Shown one piece after another: positions 53,343 to 64,000 of a stretch of 64,000 nt of DNA. This DNA is from Rhyzopertha dominica (lineage: Eukaryota > Arthropoda > Insecta > Coleoptera > Bostrichidae), in the NCBI GenBank assembly GCA_025024175.1, contig QCXZ01000041.1, forward strand, positions 26,965,786 to 27,029,785. The letters are read 5' to 3'. Below the pieces are notes generated by a model, which saw only the letters and a program-made list of their open reading frames with translations, ran no database searches and was not told the DNA's origin. Each line of letters starts with the position of its first letter. The stretch's first letter is position 1. Both the position numbers and the translations under genes were made by a program.

Positions 53343-53790
53343 TCAGCTGCTCTTTTTTAATTCGTAATTCAACACCCCTAATTGAAGTTTTCCACACTGC
53401 AGTTTTGTATTGTAATATTTATTTTTTACAGATTGACTATTGCTTCTGCGGTTCCTCTTATTTTCTTTTTTGGTTCGCTGGGTGTGGGACGTGGAAGGAA
53501 CAGTAGAATCCGGTGCAACTTCTGTAGTATTAGAAGAGATATCAGGAACGAAAGTGGGTTCCTCTGATGCAAGTACTACAGGAAGACTTTCTGTCAATAT
53601 TCTCCTATAAACAAAGTGATTTGCCTCACCGCCTATGGACATATAAAATATAATGATAAACCGCATTATCGTCATAGGGATTGCCCAATGAATGAACTTG
53701 CTGGTCAATAATGGCTAACACCCGTGCCTCAGCATCCGTCAATTATGGATTATATGTTCCATCTCCAGTTGCGCAAATTTCCTTCTACAA
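53343..53790 (-). pseudogene. Harbinger accessory Myb/SANT-like protein remnant
   Basis: From 53785 the minus strand reads KEICATGDGTYNP (stop) LTDAEARVLAIIDQQVHSLG then NPYDDNAV. This is the segment following the SANT/Myb domain in Harbinger accessory proteins (k..TGGG......lt......l.....i..l.NP.D.DA). After an insertion of about 29 bp in another frame: ILTESLPVVLASEEPTFVPD, DSTVPSTSHTQRTKKENKRN, KNKYYNTKLQCGKLQLGVLN, YELKK, matching the low-complexity linker and C-terminal helix. It ends about 50 bp from the convergent transposase remnant. Confidence 0.55.
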
Positions 53791-54105
53791 AAACCGCATA
53801 ACATGATTAAAAAAAACTTTCCAAACGACTTTAGCAAATTAACCTTGTATCGTTGAGATGTATTTGATTTTATTTTAACAAAAAATAAAAATTAATATTG
53901 ATCATCGGTAGGCCAAAACCAGTCTGCTCCGTTGAGTCGTTTTCGAACTATGAGTGTGACTACATCAGACAGGCAGACAAATGTGGACAATAGTGCATTT
54001 TTTCATACTAATATATCCATCGAAGACATTTAAAAAAACAAGAATATATGTTGTGTTTTTGGCATTAATAGTGGATATGAGAATTAAATTTATTCAAGCT
54101 TATAC

Positions 54106-54174
54106 CTTATCGATTACTGCTTCTTTATTCGCTTCGTCAACATCATCTTCGAAAGCTTCAATATACTTCATTTT
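54106..54174 (-). CDS. Candidate 69-bp exon with good splice signals
   Basis: On the minus strand TAATCTTCTAG|AAAATG leads 23 codons, KMKYIEAFEDDVDEANKEAV then IDK, ending at AAG|GTATAAG. Acidic, protein-like, phase 0 at both ends. It lies between the Myb-like remnant and an open frame at 54320-54623 on the same strand, so it could be a middle exon of one gene, perhaps the Harbinger accessory gene. The sequence matches no domain I know. Confidence 0.3.
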
Positions 54175-54319
54175 CTAGAAGATTAGAGTGTTTCCGTTAC
54201 TATCGTTTTAGTAAGAATATAATTGACAAATGGTCACTATTACGCCTGTATTACTATAATTGTATTTTTCCTGATGTTCAATCAACGTTGCTATTAATAG
54301 TTGTCATTACTGTTATGCA

Positions 54320-54623
54320 CTACAATTCGTAAATACAAAAAGTGTAAATTACAAACCGACTGGGAATATAGATGGAATGTTTACTAACAGGTTCAGAAGC
54401 ATTAATCCCTTTTTGTATACAAATGCTAGTGAGTGTAATTTCAGTTGCAGGTGATGTTGAGGGCTGTGGATTGTTTGCATTTTGGGATAGATTTGTTTCA
54501 GTAACTTGGAACGAGTATGCTAAGTTATTGTCATTGTTAGGTAGGTTGGGTAAGTCGTCAAGTGTTGATGAGGTTGTGGTTAATGAAACATTATTTACGT
54601 GCTCTTTTGTTTTTTTCAACTAA
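54320..54623 (-). CDS. Unrecognised Ser/Thr/Asn-rich open frame
   Basis: Minus-strand frame: MKKTKEHVNNVSLTTTSSTL, DDLPNLPNNDNNLAYSFQVT, ETNLSQNANNPQPSTSPATE, ITLTSICIQKGINASEPVSK, HSIYIPSRFV. It is open upstream to a TAG 3 bp before the Met (EVLTKYKD stop). A possible donor CG|GTTTGT lies near its end. Low-complexity and polar, like a linker of a regulatory protein or of an element-encoded DNA-binding protein. No family recognised. Confidence 0.3.
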
Positions 54624-54659
54624 TCTTTGTATTTTGTTAAAACTTCCAATGTAAATTCT

Positions 54660-55553
54660 TTTTCGGGGAAACCTTGACTAATCCAACTGGAAATATACCA
54701 TATATCACTAATCAACTGGAAATATACCACTAGGTTTTTAACCTCCAAACCAACGGCAATTATAACCTTAACACCAACGTTAACTGAACGTCACGTTTAT
54801 AAATTCAGTTGCAATATTCATTAAAGTGAACGTATTTAACTAATTCACATTTACACAAAAAATATACTATTACTGCAAACAGTGATGAAGCACTGTCCAG
54901 TACGTATTTTGATTATTTTAGTTTCTGGTACTTTTCAAAATGAAAGTTGCCTGGTTTGACTTTAAATATTTTAAGGCAATATTTCAGTGTATAATTGGAC
55001 TAACACATGTGCTACTTGTCTACTTCTGATTAAGCATATCAATGAAGCACATACAATATTGCTATTTCTACGCATATTAGTCGACTTCTGTAATAATAAC
55101 TGTAGTCTGTTTAGGCAGTGTTTCATGTATCAACAGGCACTGGTCAAACTATCCACGAGATTTCTTTTTTACTACCCCGCCTTTTTAAATTGCGGTAGAG
55201 CTCTCGCAACTGTTAAGGGTTACGAAGCTGGACTCCGCATTTGCATTGTACAGCTCCGCTATCTTATCGCAAGCTTCATTTTTTCCCCAGAGCAACTACA
55301 TCTGTACTCTTATTCTCAAGCACCGAACTGATTCTAAAATTATTTTGGGAATGGAAGGAGGATGGACTATGTATTATGAATATAACTACTTTTCAGCAAA
55401 CGAAATTAGAACCTCCTCTTCCCGGGGTACACCCTAGCTTTTTATCCTTATCCCATTCTTTTCCAAAATGCAAAATTAAAAGCCTCTCCACATAGTTAAT
55501 TTTCGCCTCTTACAACGACACCTTTTGGAATTATATGTGGAAGTTCTCCTTTT
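54660..55553. other. No gene seen
   Basis: A small tandem duplication around 54680-54735 (CAACTGGAAATATACCA twice). Overlapping open stretches at 54987-55495 have no recognisable motif. Confidence 0.35.
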
Positions 55554-56378
55554 TCAAAGTTTATGCCTGTTTTTATTAAGACTTTTGGGCTCGCAGCCTT
55601 CAAAATTATAGAAAGGCTCACCTTGCACGAGGCAAAACCTTTTTGTCGTAATAAGCTTTTTTGCCTTTTTGAAATTGGAGGTGCTAACAGGGTTTTTTAG
55701 AATGCTGTCAGCATGCTTCTTTAATCGTAAACTACGCAATCATTTCCTAGGGAAACTATTGTGGCAACTTTTATCATATCCGTGTATTTTATTGGGTTTT
55801 CAATAACACTTAGTTTTTGAAATTGGCGTTCTGAATTTCTAAATCTCTCTCCTGTGGGATAAATGAGTGACCAACAATCGGGATATTCCAATATGTTGAA
55901 ATTTCTTAATATGGTTAATGACAGCTTCCCGTTTGTTCTTGTAACGTTCTGAACGCCGATCACTTCCTCTTGTCTCATTCTGAGGATTATCATGCTTAAA
56001 GACCTGCTGGCACAGTCTATTTATTTACACGGTCTCTTCCAACATGAAGAATGGCCAAAAACGCTGCTCTGTAAATTTGCACTTTTTCCACCAGGCCTTC
56101 TCTAAGTTTTGGTAATCTGAGTATGATTGGTAGTTGGTGCTTGCCACCAGCTTTTGTCATTTTCGGGTGACTTCAACATGTTGCAGAATAAAATTGTTTT
56201 GTTTCACGCTATCATGTTCTTCATAGTACTTTTTGTGGATTCTCCGTATGTCTTGCATTTCTTTCTTTAGTACTGCTCTCTTCCATTGCTCGGAATCATG
56301 CGGTTTATGAGAAGGTCCAACTGAACCTTCGTTAATACCTTGTGAAGAGTTGTCACCCGTGTCTGTAAAATCAAGCAT
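55554..56378 (-). pseudogene. Unidentified broken ORF series, probably element-encoded
   Basis: Three minus-strand blocks in changing frames: 56378-56157 (DSEQWKRAVLKKEMQDIRRI then HKKYYEEH), 55993-55721 (MRQEEVIGVQNVTRTNGKLS, LRNFNILEYPDCWSLIYPTG) and 55739-55554 (NFKKAKKLITTKRFCLVQGE). The segments are hydrophilic and protein-like and are linked by frameshifts, so they look like one decayed gene of about 270 codons. I do not recognise the family. Confidence 0.35.
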
Positions 56379-58281
56379 ATTGTTAATTCACTAATAAATG
56401 ATTTATGATCTCATGCTAATCACAGTATGAATCTGTTAACAAGATCAGTACATACCGACTGATATTTCACAGAGCTGGGAGAAAAAGGTACTATGAAACA
56501 CACACTAAACATGCTCAAAGAACTAACACGTTTGCATTCACCACGTTATTTCCTGAGAGGTTACCACTTTGCTGGCAGTGAAGCCAATATTACATACTAG
56601 TAACCCAACAGCTCTGAAAAACCCAATAAAAAGTATTAAATCAGAGAAAATTCACTAAAGAAAGCAAAATATGACAGGTTTTGCCTCCGTATGGTGAGAG
56701 ACGGCCATACTACTTATGCAACTTGGCCGGTTTTGTAACTGGTATTCACTTTTAACATATTAGGCATCCGAATGGATTCTACACTTAGCAGGTTTTGCAG
56801 ATGAATGGAATTTTCAATCCGGATTTAAAGGTTGTTTTATCTGTATTTGCAGTCTGATATACATATACCTACACCAATCGATAGAGACGACAAAGAGCTA
56901 ACAGGTGGCGCCAAAAACTCAATTTTACCTATTTGGTCATTTAGCAGACTTTGCATCTAGGCGGCTCAATTTATCATCTTGTTATGAAATTGGGACATAT
57001 TAAATGCATGAACAGCTAAATAACATAAAAACGTGTACAAAAGTACTAAAACAGCGCTTCATTGACGTTCTGACTCATCCGTTAATCATACAAAAATGCT
57101 ACATCAGAGAAAACATCGAGAAGTACGACTCCCTTACATATTTGCTAGCAGTGCTGTACTGATAATCTGCTGGTATTTTTTATTTAACTTCAAAATGAAA
57201 CAATGACTCCTTTGAAAACGTTTATTAAAAAACAATAAAAAATTACAATAGTAAATCATATAATTAGATAAAATTATATACATGATTAATATTATTGTTA
57301 GGATTTTAATGCAGAGAATACTTTATATAAAATATTTATTTTATATTTACAATAATTCAAATAGCCGAATACAAAGAGAAATAATTCAAATGCATACATA
57401 AATAATATGTACAATAGCAAATAAAACTAATTTCGTGGTATAGTGTATAAATATTGTATGTACAATAACGCTGCTTATACAATAGATAATTAATTAATAA
57501 TTAATGTTCTCATTTTCAAATTAAGGGGTATAGAAATATCACATCATGTGTATATAAAAAAGCTTAACGGGCTTCTTGTGCAGTTTTAGCCAAAAATTTT
57601 GCTTATCAAAATCAATATGTTCTGTAAACATTAAGAAAAGATAATTTATGGTTTTAAGGGTACCGTGTTAATTTTATTTGATCTCCTACATGAAGGAATA
57701 TTGTACAATACATAAATTTTGTTACTGGCATCTACGATTATGGATAATCAGTAAGTGAACCATTTATTTGGTACTTCTTAAAGGCATGTGGAAACAACAC
57801 AATGCAAGTTTTAACATATTCTTGAAGAAACTCATTAAGCGGTTCTAATTAAGGTAATGAAGTGGAAGCTTTCTATCCTTATTTTATTCATTTAGCTTTT
57901 TATATTAAACTTATAATAATTGTATATGATGTTGAGCTGAACTAATAAATAGGAAATGTTTTTATTGTTACTATTATTCAATAATTTCATGGGTTCTAGG
58001 ATAGTTCGTAAATTTATTGCTTCAAAATATAGACTGTAAAAAAACTATTAAAAACATTTAGAAAACAAAGTTTTATAAACAGAAAGTTTGAAACACTGAT
58101 AGTTTTTGTATTTACTTGTATTTTTGTATTACTATACAGAGTGCATGCAGTATGTGCTTGACAAACAAATTATTGTAAGTAATGAATCGTTAAGAATATG
58201 CATTTATGGATGTCAATAATATGAAATAATACTTTATGTCTGCAAAATGCAAACTTGACACTTGTAACGATATAGAATAAC
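56379..58281. other. No gene seen
   Basis: About 1.9 kb, very AT-rich in 57180-58260. Nothing recognised. Confidence 0.4.
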
Positions 58282-58581
58282 TTAATTTATCCCTAATGCT
58301 GGAACTTGCGCATCTTCCGCCTTACTTGTCTGGCTTCCTTTCGAGTCTGCTGGTTTTCTTGATTCCATCGCTTGCACCACAAAGGAATTCCTATATGACA
58401 GACAGAACGTACAATGTCCCCGATGACAAAATTCTGGTGTTCGTTTATTCCAGAATGGAAGGATACTTTTTGCAACATCGTCAACAAAGTAGTACGAGAT
58501 GGTAGGGTAGAACAAGAACTTTTCATAAGAACCTTTAACATTTAGGATTCCTCTTCAGAAGCGCAATTGCCAGTACCTTCT

Positions 58582-58842
58582 CTACCGTCCAACGTCTTCC
58601 ATGGGGATTCCGTTTTGCACAGCATAATTGTGACAACATCCCCCTGTGAAAAAACAAAGAATTATTTATTATTTTTTAAATTAGATCCAGGTATTTCACT
58701 TACCTTTAAATAAGCTTCTTAAAGAAAGGGAATCTACAAGTTCTGTCAATGACTCCACATATCCAGATTTATTTCTGTACTCCTTTTCAATTTGCGAATG
58801 TAGGCCTCTTTGTTTTCCACCGCATGCATAAGATGCCTTTTT
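58582..58842 (-). CDS. Candidate terminal two exons of an unidentified gene
   Basis: Exon 58842-58704 (after TTCATCTAG) reads KKASYACGGKQRGLHSQIEK, EYRNKSGYVESLTELVDSLS, LRSLFK and ends AAAG|GTAAGTG. A 60-bp intron with TTTTTTCACAG follows. Exon 58643-58582 reads GGCCHNYAVQNGIPMEDVGR and a stop. Frame is kept across the junction. HNYAVQNGIPM resembles the LHN.c...... region of Harbinger transposases, so it could instead be an element fragment. Another upstream frame (RKRHLMHAVENKEAYIRKLK) is also open. Gene not identified. Confidence 0.3.
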
Positions 58843-59445
58843 CTAGATGAACCGTTTGCTCTTGACATGTCTGGAATGCCCCGGAAACAGGATGTCCACT
58901 CACATTAGATGTGTCTTGGCTGTCTTGTAAACCAGAGCAACTAGCTGCTAGATGTTTCAGCTAAAATATATGATACGTTAATTCCTAAGACATCATAAAT
59001 GCACATTTTTTTACAGGTTAGGTTAGCACGTTCTACACCAACTAAATCGGTATGCTTACATAACTGCTGGATATAACGAGTGAACAATATTTTCTCGCGT
59101 AACTAGATTCAAGCTACAAATTCTATAATTGTGAAAACAAAAGCCATGCATATATAAAAGCATTGTTATTTTAATTTAGCCATATTAACAAGCAGCATGC
59201 ACTTAATTTTCAGGATTAGAAGGAAAATAATGCATTTTCCCACAAGCACATCACTGCATTTGCAGACCAAGTAACGACGCTGTGGCATATGTTAATTGCT
59301 ATGATAAGTTTTCTTAACAAAAATAGTATCACAATTGCTATTGTACTACTTACATTTTACAATCACACCTTTTACCAACCAGTACTGTTGCTACGTTAAT
59401 GAATTCTACATTAATGAAGTACATTTTCTTACTCCAAATGGTTAC

Positions 59446-59557
59446 CTAACGCAGACTCCTGCTGCTTTTGTACTTTAGCTTTTGTCCTCAGACTCGGACG
59501 GCAAAAAAAGATGCTGGGGTCACTACCCTCGTGTGCCTCAACAAAGCAGTAAGACCA
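59446..59557 (-). CDS. Candidate internal exon
   Basis: TTTGGTTTATAG|TGG leads 112 nt encoding WSYCFVEAHEGSDPSIFFCR then PSLRTKAKVQKQQESAL, ending TTAG|GTAACC. Cys, His and basic residues with a Lys/Gln-rich tail suggest a nuclear protein, but no domain is certain. A 5' exon-like segment ends CCTG|GTAAGTTACC near 59713 on the same strand. Splicing directly to the block at about 58965 hits a stop, so the gene model is unresolved. Confidence 0.3.
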
Positions 59558-59699
59558 CTATAAACCAAACATTAATCAATAACAATATCTTATCTACAAA
59601 CTTACAAAGTTTAATCTTGTAGCAGTGCAATCGCCACGCACAGCCGTAGTTTAACCAAAGGTGCAACTATACAACAAAAGAGCCCAGAGTGACATTTCA

Positions 59700-59870
59700 A
59701 CAATGGTAACTTACCAGGCTTCACTAGTTCTTAACACTTTTATGTAATAATAATGCAACGAAAGGAAATTAACGTCCAAACACCAAACACGAAGTCGCGT
59801 TTTTAACCCGATAATTCGAAAAAGCAATATGGCGGACAAATGCGTAATCATGTGCACGGCGCAGGCGTAC
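59700..59870 (-). promoter_or_regulatory. Possible TATA-less promoter and 5' exon
   Basis: CAATATGGCGGACAAATG (59826-59843) matches the YY1/pleiohomeotic-type element common in housekeeping promoters, in a CpG-richer patch. On the minus strand, transcription from here would give a short 5' exon ending GAAGCCTG|GTAAGTTACC (about 59713), a strong donor. It would serve the candidate exons at 59446-59557 and 58582-58842. Inferred only. Confidence 0.3.
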
Positions 59871-60394
59871 AAGGGTGCCAAATTTATTTCAAAATAGTAT
59901 TAACATTAAAATCAATCTCTGAAATCCAGCGAAAGGTTATTTATATATCGTCAAATATTTCAGAGTATTAAGTCACAACCAAAAATATTCTTAAACATTA
60001 CAAATAAAAAGTTTGTAATAAAAGTGAGTGGAATAAACTAAATTTTTTATAACAGAATAAGGGAAAATTGTGCAATCTGGCAACTACACAGTTTGGGGCT
60101 GCAACGAGATTGACCAATCGGAATGCAGAATCACCGCGCTCGTGCTGCCCTCTCAGCTCCTTCCCAACTGAAGATAGGGATAAACATAATAAAATAATGC
60201 TAATGTTAAACAAGGATAAAATTTCGCTTAAAACCGAACCAATTTCCCTATTTAGTTGGCGTTCTGAAAATTTTTCTGTGGCTACATGAATTTTACGTTC
60301 GCCCGTTTGACACAGTTTGACAGTAGAATAGCGGCGTTGCCAAGTGTATTTGACCGAGATGCAGGGTTTAACAGCTAGTTGCTTAACCCTACGT

Positions 60395-60486
60395 TGACCA
60401 GGCTTTCTACAACGAACACCGTTGTTAACCTGAGGTTAACAACACAGTCAGATTATCGCGTGGTTAACCACCCTTTGTGCAACGGG
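60395..60486. repeat. Harbinger-like terminal inverted repeat (one end)
   Basis: Minus-strand reading begins CCCGTTGCACAAAGGGTGGT, TAACCACGCG, then GTTGTTAACCTCAGGTTAAC, AACGG. The start resembles ends of insect PIF/Harbinger elements. No partner end could be found by eye, so element extent is unknown; the sequences at 58.5-60.4 kb may belong to it. Confidence 0.35.
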
Positions 60487-61175
60487 ATCTAGGTCTTTCA
60501 CAAAATCCAAGACGACCCCTGCCGCTACCGACCTGATAATTTTAAATAGCATCTCGGGTCGTGTTATACTCATTTTGAAAGCCAGTTTCATAATCTAAAC
60601 GCCCACGTTTGGCAAAGTGGAATCGGACTATGTAAAGTTATGGGTGTTTCAGTTTGAAAACATTTTTGAACTGATTAAGTCCTTCTCCCCATCGTAGCTG
60701 TTAAACACGTTAAGTCATAAGGTTCTTATGAATATCTGCTAAAAACAAGTTTACAAATATAGGTGTGGTCTGCAAACTATATAGATTGTCACAATAAGAA
60801 CTACGTCTATGATGCCTAATGATTAGCATGTACATGCTCTAGAAGCGAGTTTATGCATTTTAGTCTACAGCAACGAATTTAAAATACATGACTTCAATAG
60901 ACAAGGGAATTGAAGCTATCCACAAAGCGTCAGTCCAGCGTGCATTTAATGGACACTGGTAACAACAGTTTCTAACTGACACACGTTTCGAACCGGTGTG
61001 CATCGGTAAACAATTCTGTCACGTACGTTTAGCTCTTTAATTATTTCCCATGCTGAAGTTACTTGTCGCATCGCAACGTGCCAAATTCAATAACGACGAT
61101 TTTTATTTCTCCCCATTCTACTTCATATACAGCACGGTAGCGAGTTGATTTATATCGCGTTATATTTTTCTGCAG
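60487..61175. other. No gene seen
   Basis: Less AT-rich than the neighbouring DNA from 60900 onward; nothing recognised. Confidence 0.35.
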
Positions 61176-61370
61176 GGCACGGGATGTTCAGGTCTAATGA
61201 CCGAAACAACACATCAGAAATATATTTTGCCGGGCACAGCGGATGCCACCGGAATTATCTCTCTGAAGACATTAATTCGTGATGCTAGGGGAAAACAAGC
61301 GAACGTGACAGTCGTTCGACCCTGGGACAGTTTCCGATTTATAAGACGGAACGGGAAATCTGTGGAGTGA
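61176..61370 (+). CDS. Candidate terminal exon in a GC-richer island
   Basis: TATATTTTTCTGCAG|GGC, a strong acceptor, leads 64 open codons: GTGCSGLMTETTHQKYILPG, TADATGIISLKTLIRDARGK, QANVTVVRPWDSFRFIRRNG, KSVE and TGA. GC content is clearly above that of the flanking DNA. The peptide is not recognised. A non-coding conserved element is an alternative. Confidence 0.3.
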   Translation, partial: GTGCSGLMTETTHQKYILPGTADATGIISLKTLIRDARGKQANVTVVRPWDSFRFIRRNGKSVE

Positions 61371-64000
61371 CGCCCTAAATGGCAGCAGCTATTGCGCGCG
61401 GGCTAATACTGAACTACGAAACGAATAAAAAACATTTACAACTTGCCTGGGTTATTACTGTAGCTGTTGGTGTTTAAAGCTACACACATATTCATATACC
61501 TACTTGCTATGGTGTCTTTAAGGATGAACTGATTGTAAAACGTGTCCTAATCGCTTTATTAGATACCTCGTTATCATCTGGACTTGGTGCTAAAAGTTCC
61601 CACTATTTTGCAGAGCAACGGTCAAACGAACAGATTTTGAAGAACTTGATCAATTTGGTGATTATTTTGTTGATACAGCGGCAAATTTTTAGGTGGTAAA
61701 ATACATTTTACTATCACCGAACTCTTGGTTTAGCGCCAGGCACATATGACTTCTTTTACCTCTTTATCATTGTCAGAGTCGTGCTCCTCAATGCAGCATT
61801 ACTCTTTTTTTTCTGAAGCTTTTTCTTTCAATCTTTTTCCTCTAAGACAGTCTTCATCGGAGTTGAAGTAAATATTTCAGAATATTGTTTCTTACGACCT
61901 TGTTTTTTTGTCAGCCTGATGTTCTAGGTACGGGCAATAATTGAGAAAAAAAAATTGTTTGTTTTTCTACGTCGATTTCATTTTCACTTTTGTTTTCTGC
62001 TTTGACATCGGTTGTGACTTTAATCTTGCAATATTTTTTTGGCGGACATAAAGGTGGCAGCAGGAGCTTTTTTCTTCTTCGAAACATCTTATTGCCTTTT
62101 GTGGGATATCCACTCGGCAGAATGCTTTTTGAATATTTTCGCTATTTCATTAGTTATTATTCTTTCTCCTGGGTGGCTTCCTAAGTAGCTGCTCAATTAA
62201 GCATTTTAACGAAAAATAAAATGTAACGTCTAAAGGCTGAAGTCTATGGGACGTATGTATAGTGCTATATTTAAAATAATAATAGCAAAAAAATTTTGCA
62301 AAACGTGCAATCTATTAGTATACAATGGCTTATATGGTTATTTATTGTCATTGTTGTTTTCCCAAGTTTTTAAAATGTTTGAACCTGTCTAGAAACAACG
62401 TTTCGTTAATTCACCCGTTTTCTGAAGTGCACTAACATGCACCAGATGGGCAGATTCTTCTTAAAGCTGAATTTAACATATGTACTTATTGTACACATGA
62501 TCATGGGCGTACCCAGCTTTTGGTCTAAGGGGAGGGGGCAAAGCAGGAATTTGCCTTACTGATTAATTCAATATAAATAAAAATGTGCCTTTATCGGATT
62601 ATGTATCTAAGTAATTAACGAATTATTTATTTTATGAACAATCTTCGTTGATTTTCTGCAAGGTGACTTAAAACATCTTCTGTGAAGACCCAAGTTTTAT
62701 ATGTTTTTTATATATACTGATCTTCAAAATTAAATTGATTATCGTTTTATCTAACAATTTTTACTCTTACATCTAATTTTACTCTAATTTCTGCATAATT
62801 TAAAACCACAATTTGTAATTGTTGTCAAGCTACAAAAATCGTTTCATTATTATATTCATCTTGCTGGCTGTCATTGATTTGCAAAATATGGCTCAATATC
62901 GCAAAAACGTATGTTAAAATTTTTTACGAAATTTACTTGACTATACTGAAATCTGCAGGGATTAGCAATTAAACGCACAGTATAAATTATTACAAATGTA
63001 GGTATTCCTTTGTGATCAATTAATCTTATTATGGCAATGTAAGTTATATTTCGATTGTTACTTTTGTGGCAATTTGTATCTGACATGGAAGTAATTTATG
63101 TTTCTAACTTTAATCATATATGCATAGTTTATGTGCTTTTAAAGCGCCTGATGTCATCTGAAACTGAATATGAGCAAATCGATGATACCCACTAACTTGG
63201 GACATTAGCAAATTTTGGATTAATAGCCGTGATCGCATTGATCTGATATTTTAAATAGATCGAATTTTAGTACTCCTTTGGCTAAAATAATGACCAAGGC
63301 ATATAAATCGAAAATAGTGCTTTTGAGTCGATTATATAAATGCTAGATAATAACCACAAACCGCAACACATCAGTAAAATGATAGCATATTACATTTCAA
63401 TGTTCGACGACAATTTTGTACACATTATGAGTAGGTAGGTACTGTATAAAATCAGAATTAGATAGTTGCATAAAATTATGCAAGACATGCTTTGTTATGA
63501 ACACAGTACAGAATATACCATCTTTTATTTAGACTGAGCCTTTGGGTTTATTTGATTATCACATTTTTCATTTAGCTATTATTTTTTTAGTTAAGCCAAC
63601 CTCCGTAGTCCGCCAGCGCACTGCCTGCAATAATTAACCCAGCACTTAATATTTTAACCAAATTAAGCCTCATTTAAATAAACTGAGATATATTTAATCC
63701 GTTTTTCAAAAAGCCTTTTGTATACTGGCGTTTTAACAGCATACCGGGTTTTAATACTACTGGATTCCTAAAACTTATGTTAAATAGACTTTCATAACTC
63801 TTAGTTCGGATGGATTTTTGCTTGAAATAACTGATATTTAAAAGTGTTTGTTTATCTGTATTAATTTTGAAAAATATGGGACCGATTTTTGTATTGCACA
63901 TAACAGAATCATGCATAGTTGAACAATCCCCATAAGAAAACATATTAGAAGAGCAGGCGAACAAAGTAGAAATCGTATTATGACTCCTGACCAAAATAAG
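61371..64000. other. No recognised gene; weak open stretch at the end
   Basis: About 2.6 kb without a supported gene. The minus-strand stretch 63674-63994 (106 codons, with TDKQTLLNISYFKQKSIRTK and NPVVLKPGMLLKRQ) is open but unrecognised, and may continue past the window. Confidence 0.3.

Noticed and set aside
60068..60289. Overlapping short frames on both strands
   Set aside because: No splice context or recognisable motif; a GC-richer element end lies nearby and explains the composition.

Overview
The window looks like nuclear DNA from an arthropod, most likely an insect with a large, repeat-rich genome. It is AT-rich, has short introns with GT..AG borders, and is dominated by decayed transposable elements typical of insects: Penelope-like elements (PLE), RTE and CR1/Jockey-type LINEs, piggyBac, MULE, hAT, Tc1/mariner-DUF4817 type and PIF/Harbinger. 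Isolated N bases mark ambiguous consensus positions. There are no operons, rRNA genes or CRISPR arrays, and no long host gene is obvious. Most of the sequence is probably intronic or intergenic. A few short open stretches ending exactly at good splice signals could be host exons (17115-17192, 61176-61370, 59446-59557, 54106-54174).

Layout. 1-1 kb: frameshifted LINE ORF1 with a PHD-type finger, minus strand. 1.4-4.8 kb: two PLE loci, one an inverted pair. 5.2-8.0 kb: a hAT remnant, then a complete-ended but broken piggyBac with TTAA duplications (5519-7971). 8.2-9.7 kb: a degenerate ~150-bp tandem repeat and a Ulp1/C48-like protease pseudogene. 12.5-13.8 kb: three palindromic or tandem repeat structures. 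About 15 kb: remnant resembling RAG1/Transib transposases. 20.0-23.66 kb: an apparently intact MULE with a 9-bp target duplication, terminal inverted repeats and a five-exon, frame-consistent 827-aa transposase. 25.8-26.3 kb: PLE GIY-YIG endonuclease between inverted repeats. 27.5-30.2 kb: mariner and hAT fragments. 31.8-36.2 kb: mariner-like pieces, an RT fragment and a pair of hammerhead-ribozyme repeats. 37.6-40.1 kb: an RTE fragment lying exactly between two 541-bp direct repeats. 43.5-44.6 kb: remnant with a DGCAGQNKN motif. 48.9-50.7 kb: a 1.8-kb near-perfect hairpin. 51.7 kb: tRNA-derived SINE. 52.9-60.5 kb: PIF/Harbinger pieces and candidate exons. 61.4-64 kb: nothing recognised.

Most interesting signals. 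(1) Two 104-bp copies (32290-32393 plus; 36087-36190 minus) fold as type I hammerhead ribozymes. One has an intact catalytic core, and the copies differ by compensatory changes in the stems. (2) The MULE at 19999-23657 looks recent and possibly autonomous. (3) The 541-bp, 99%-identical direct repeats abut both ends of a truncated RTE LINE, as if the target-site duplication were exceptionally long. (4) The 1.8-kb hairpin is built from two opposed units that each end in the same short motif. (5) Degenerate hammerhead-like motifs recur at the ends of the PLE copies.

Family assignments come from recognising motifs by eye. No database search was run.
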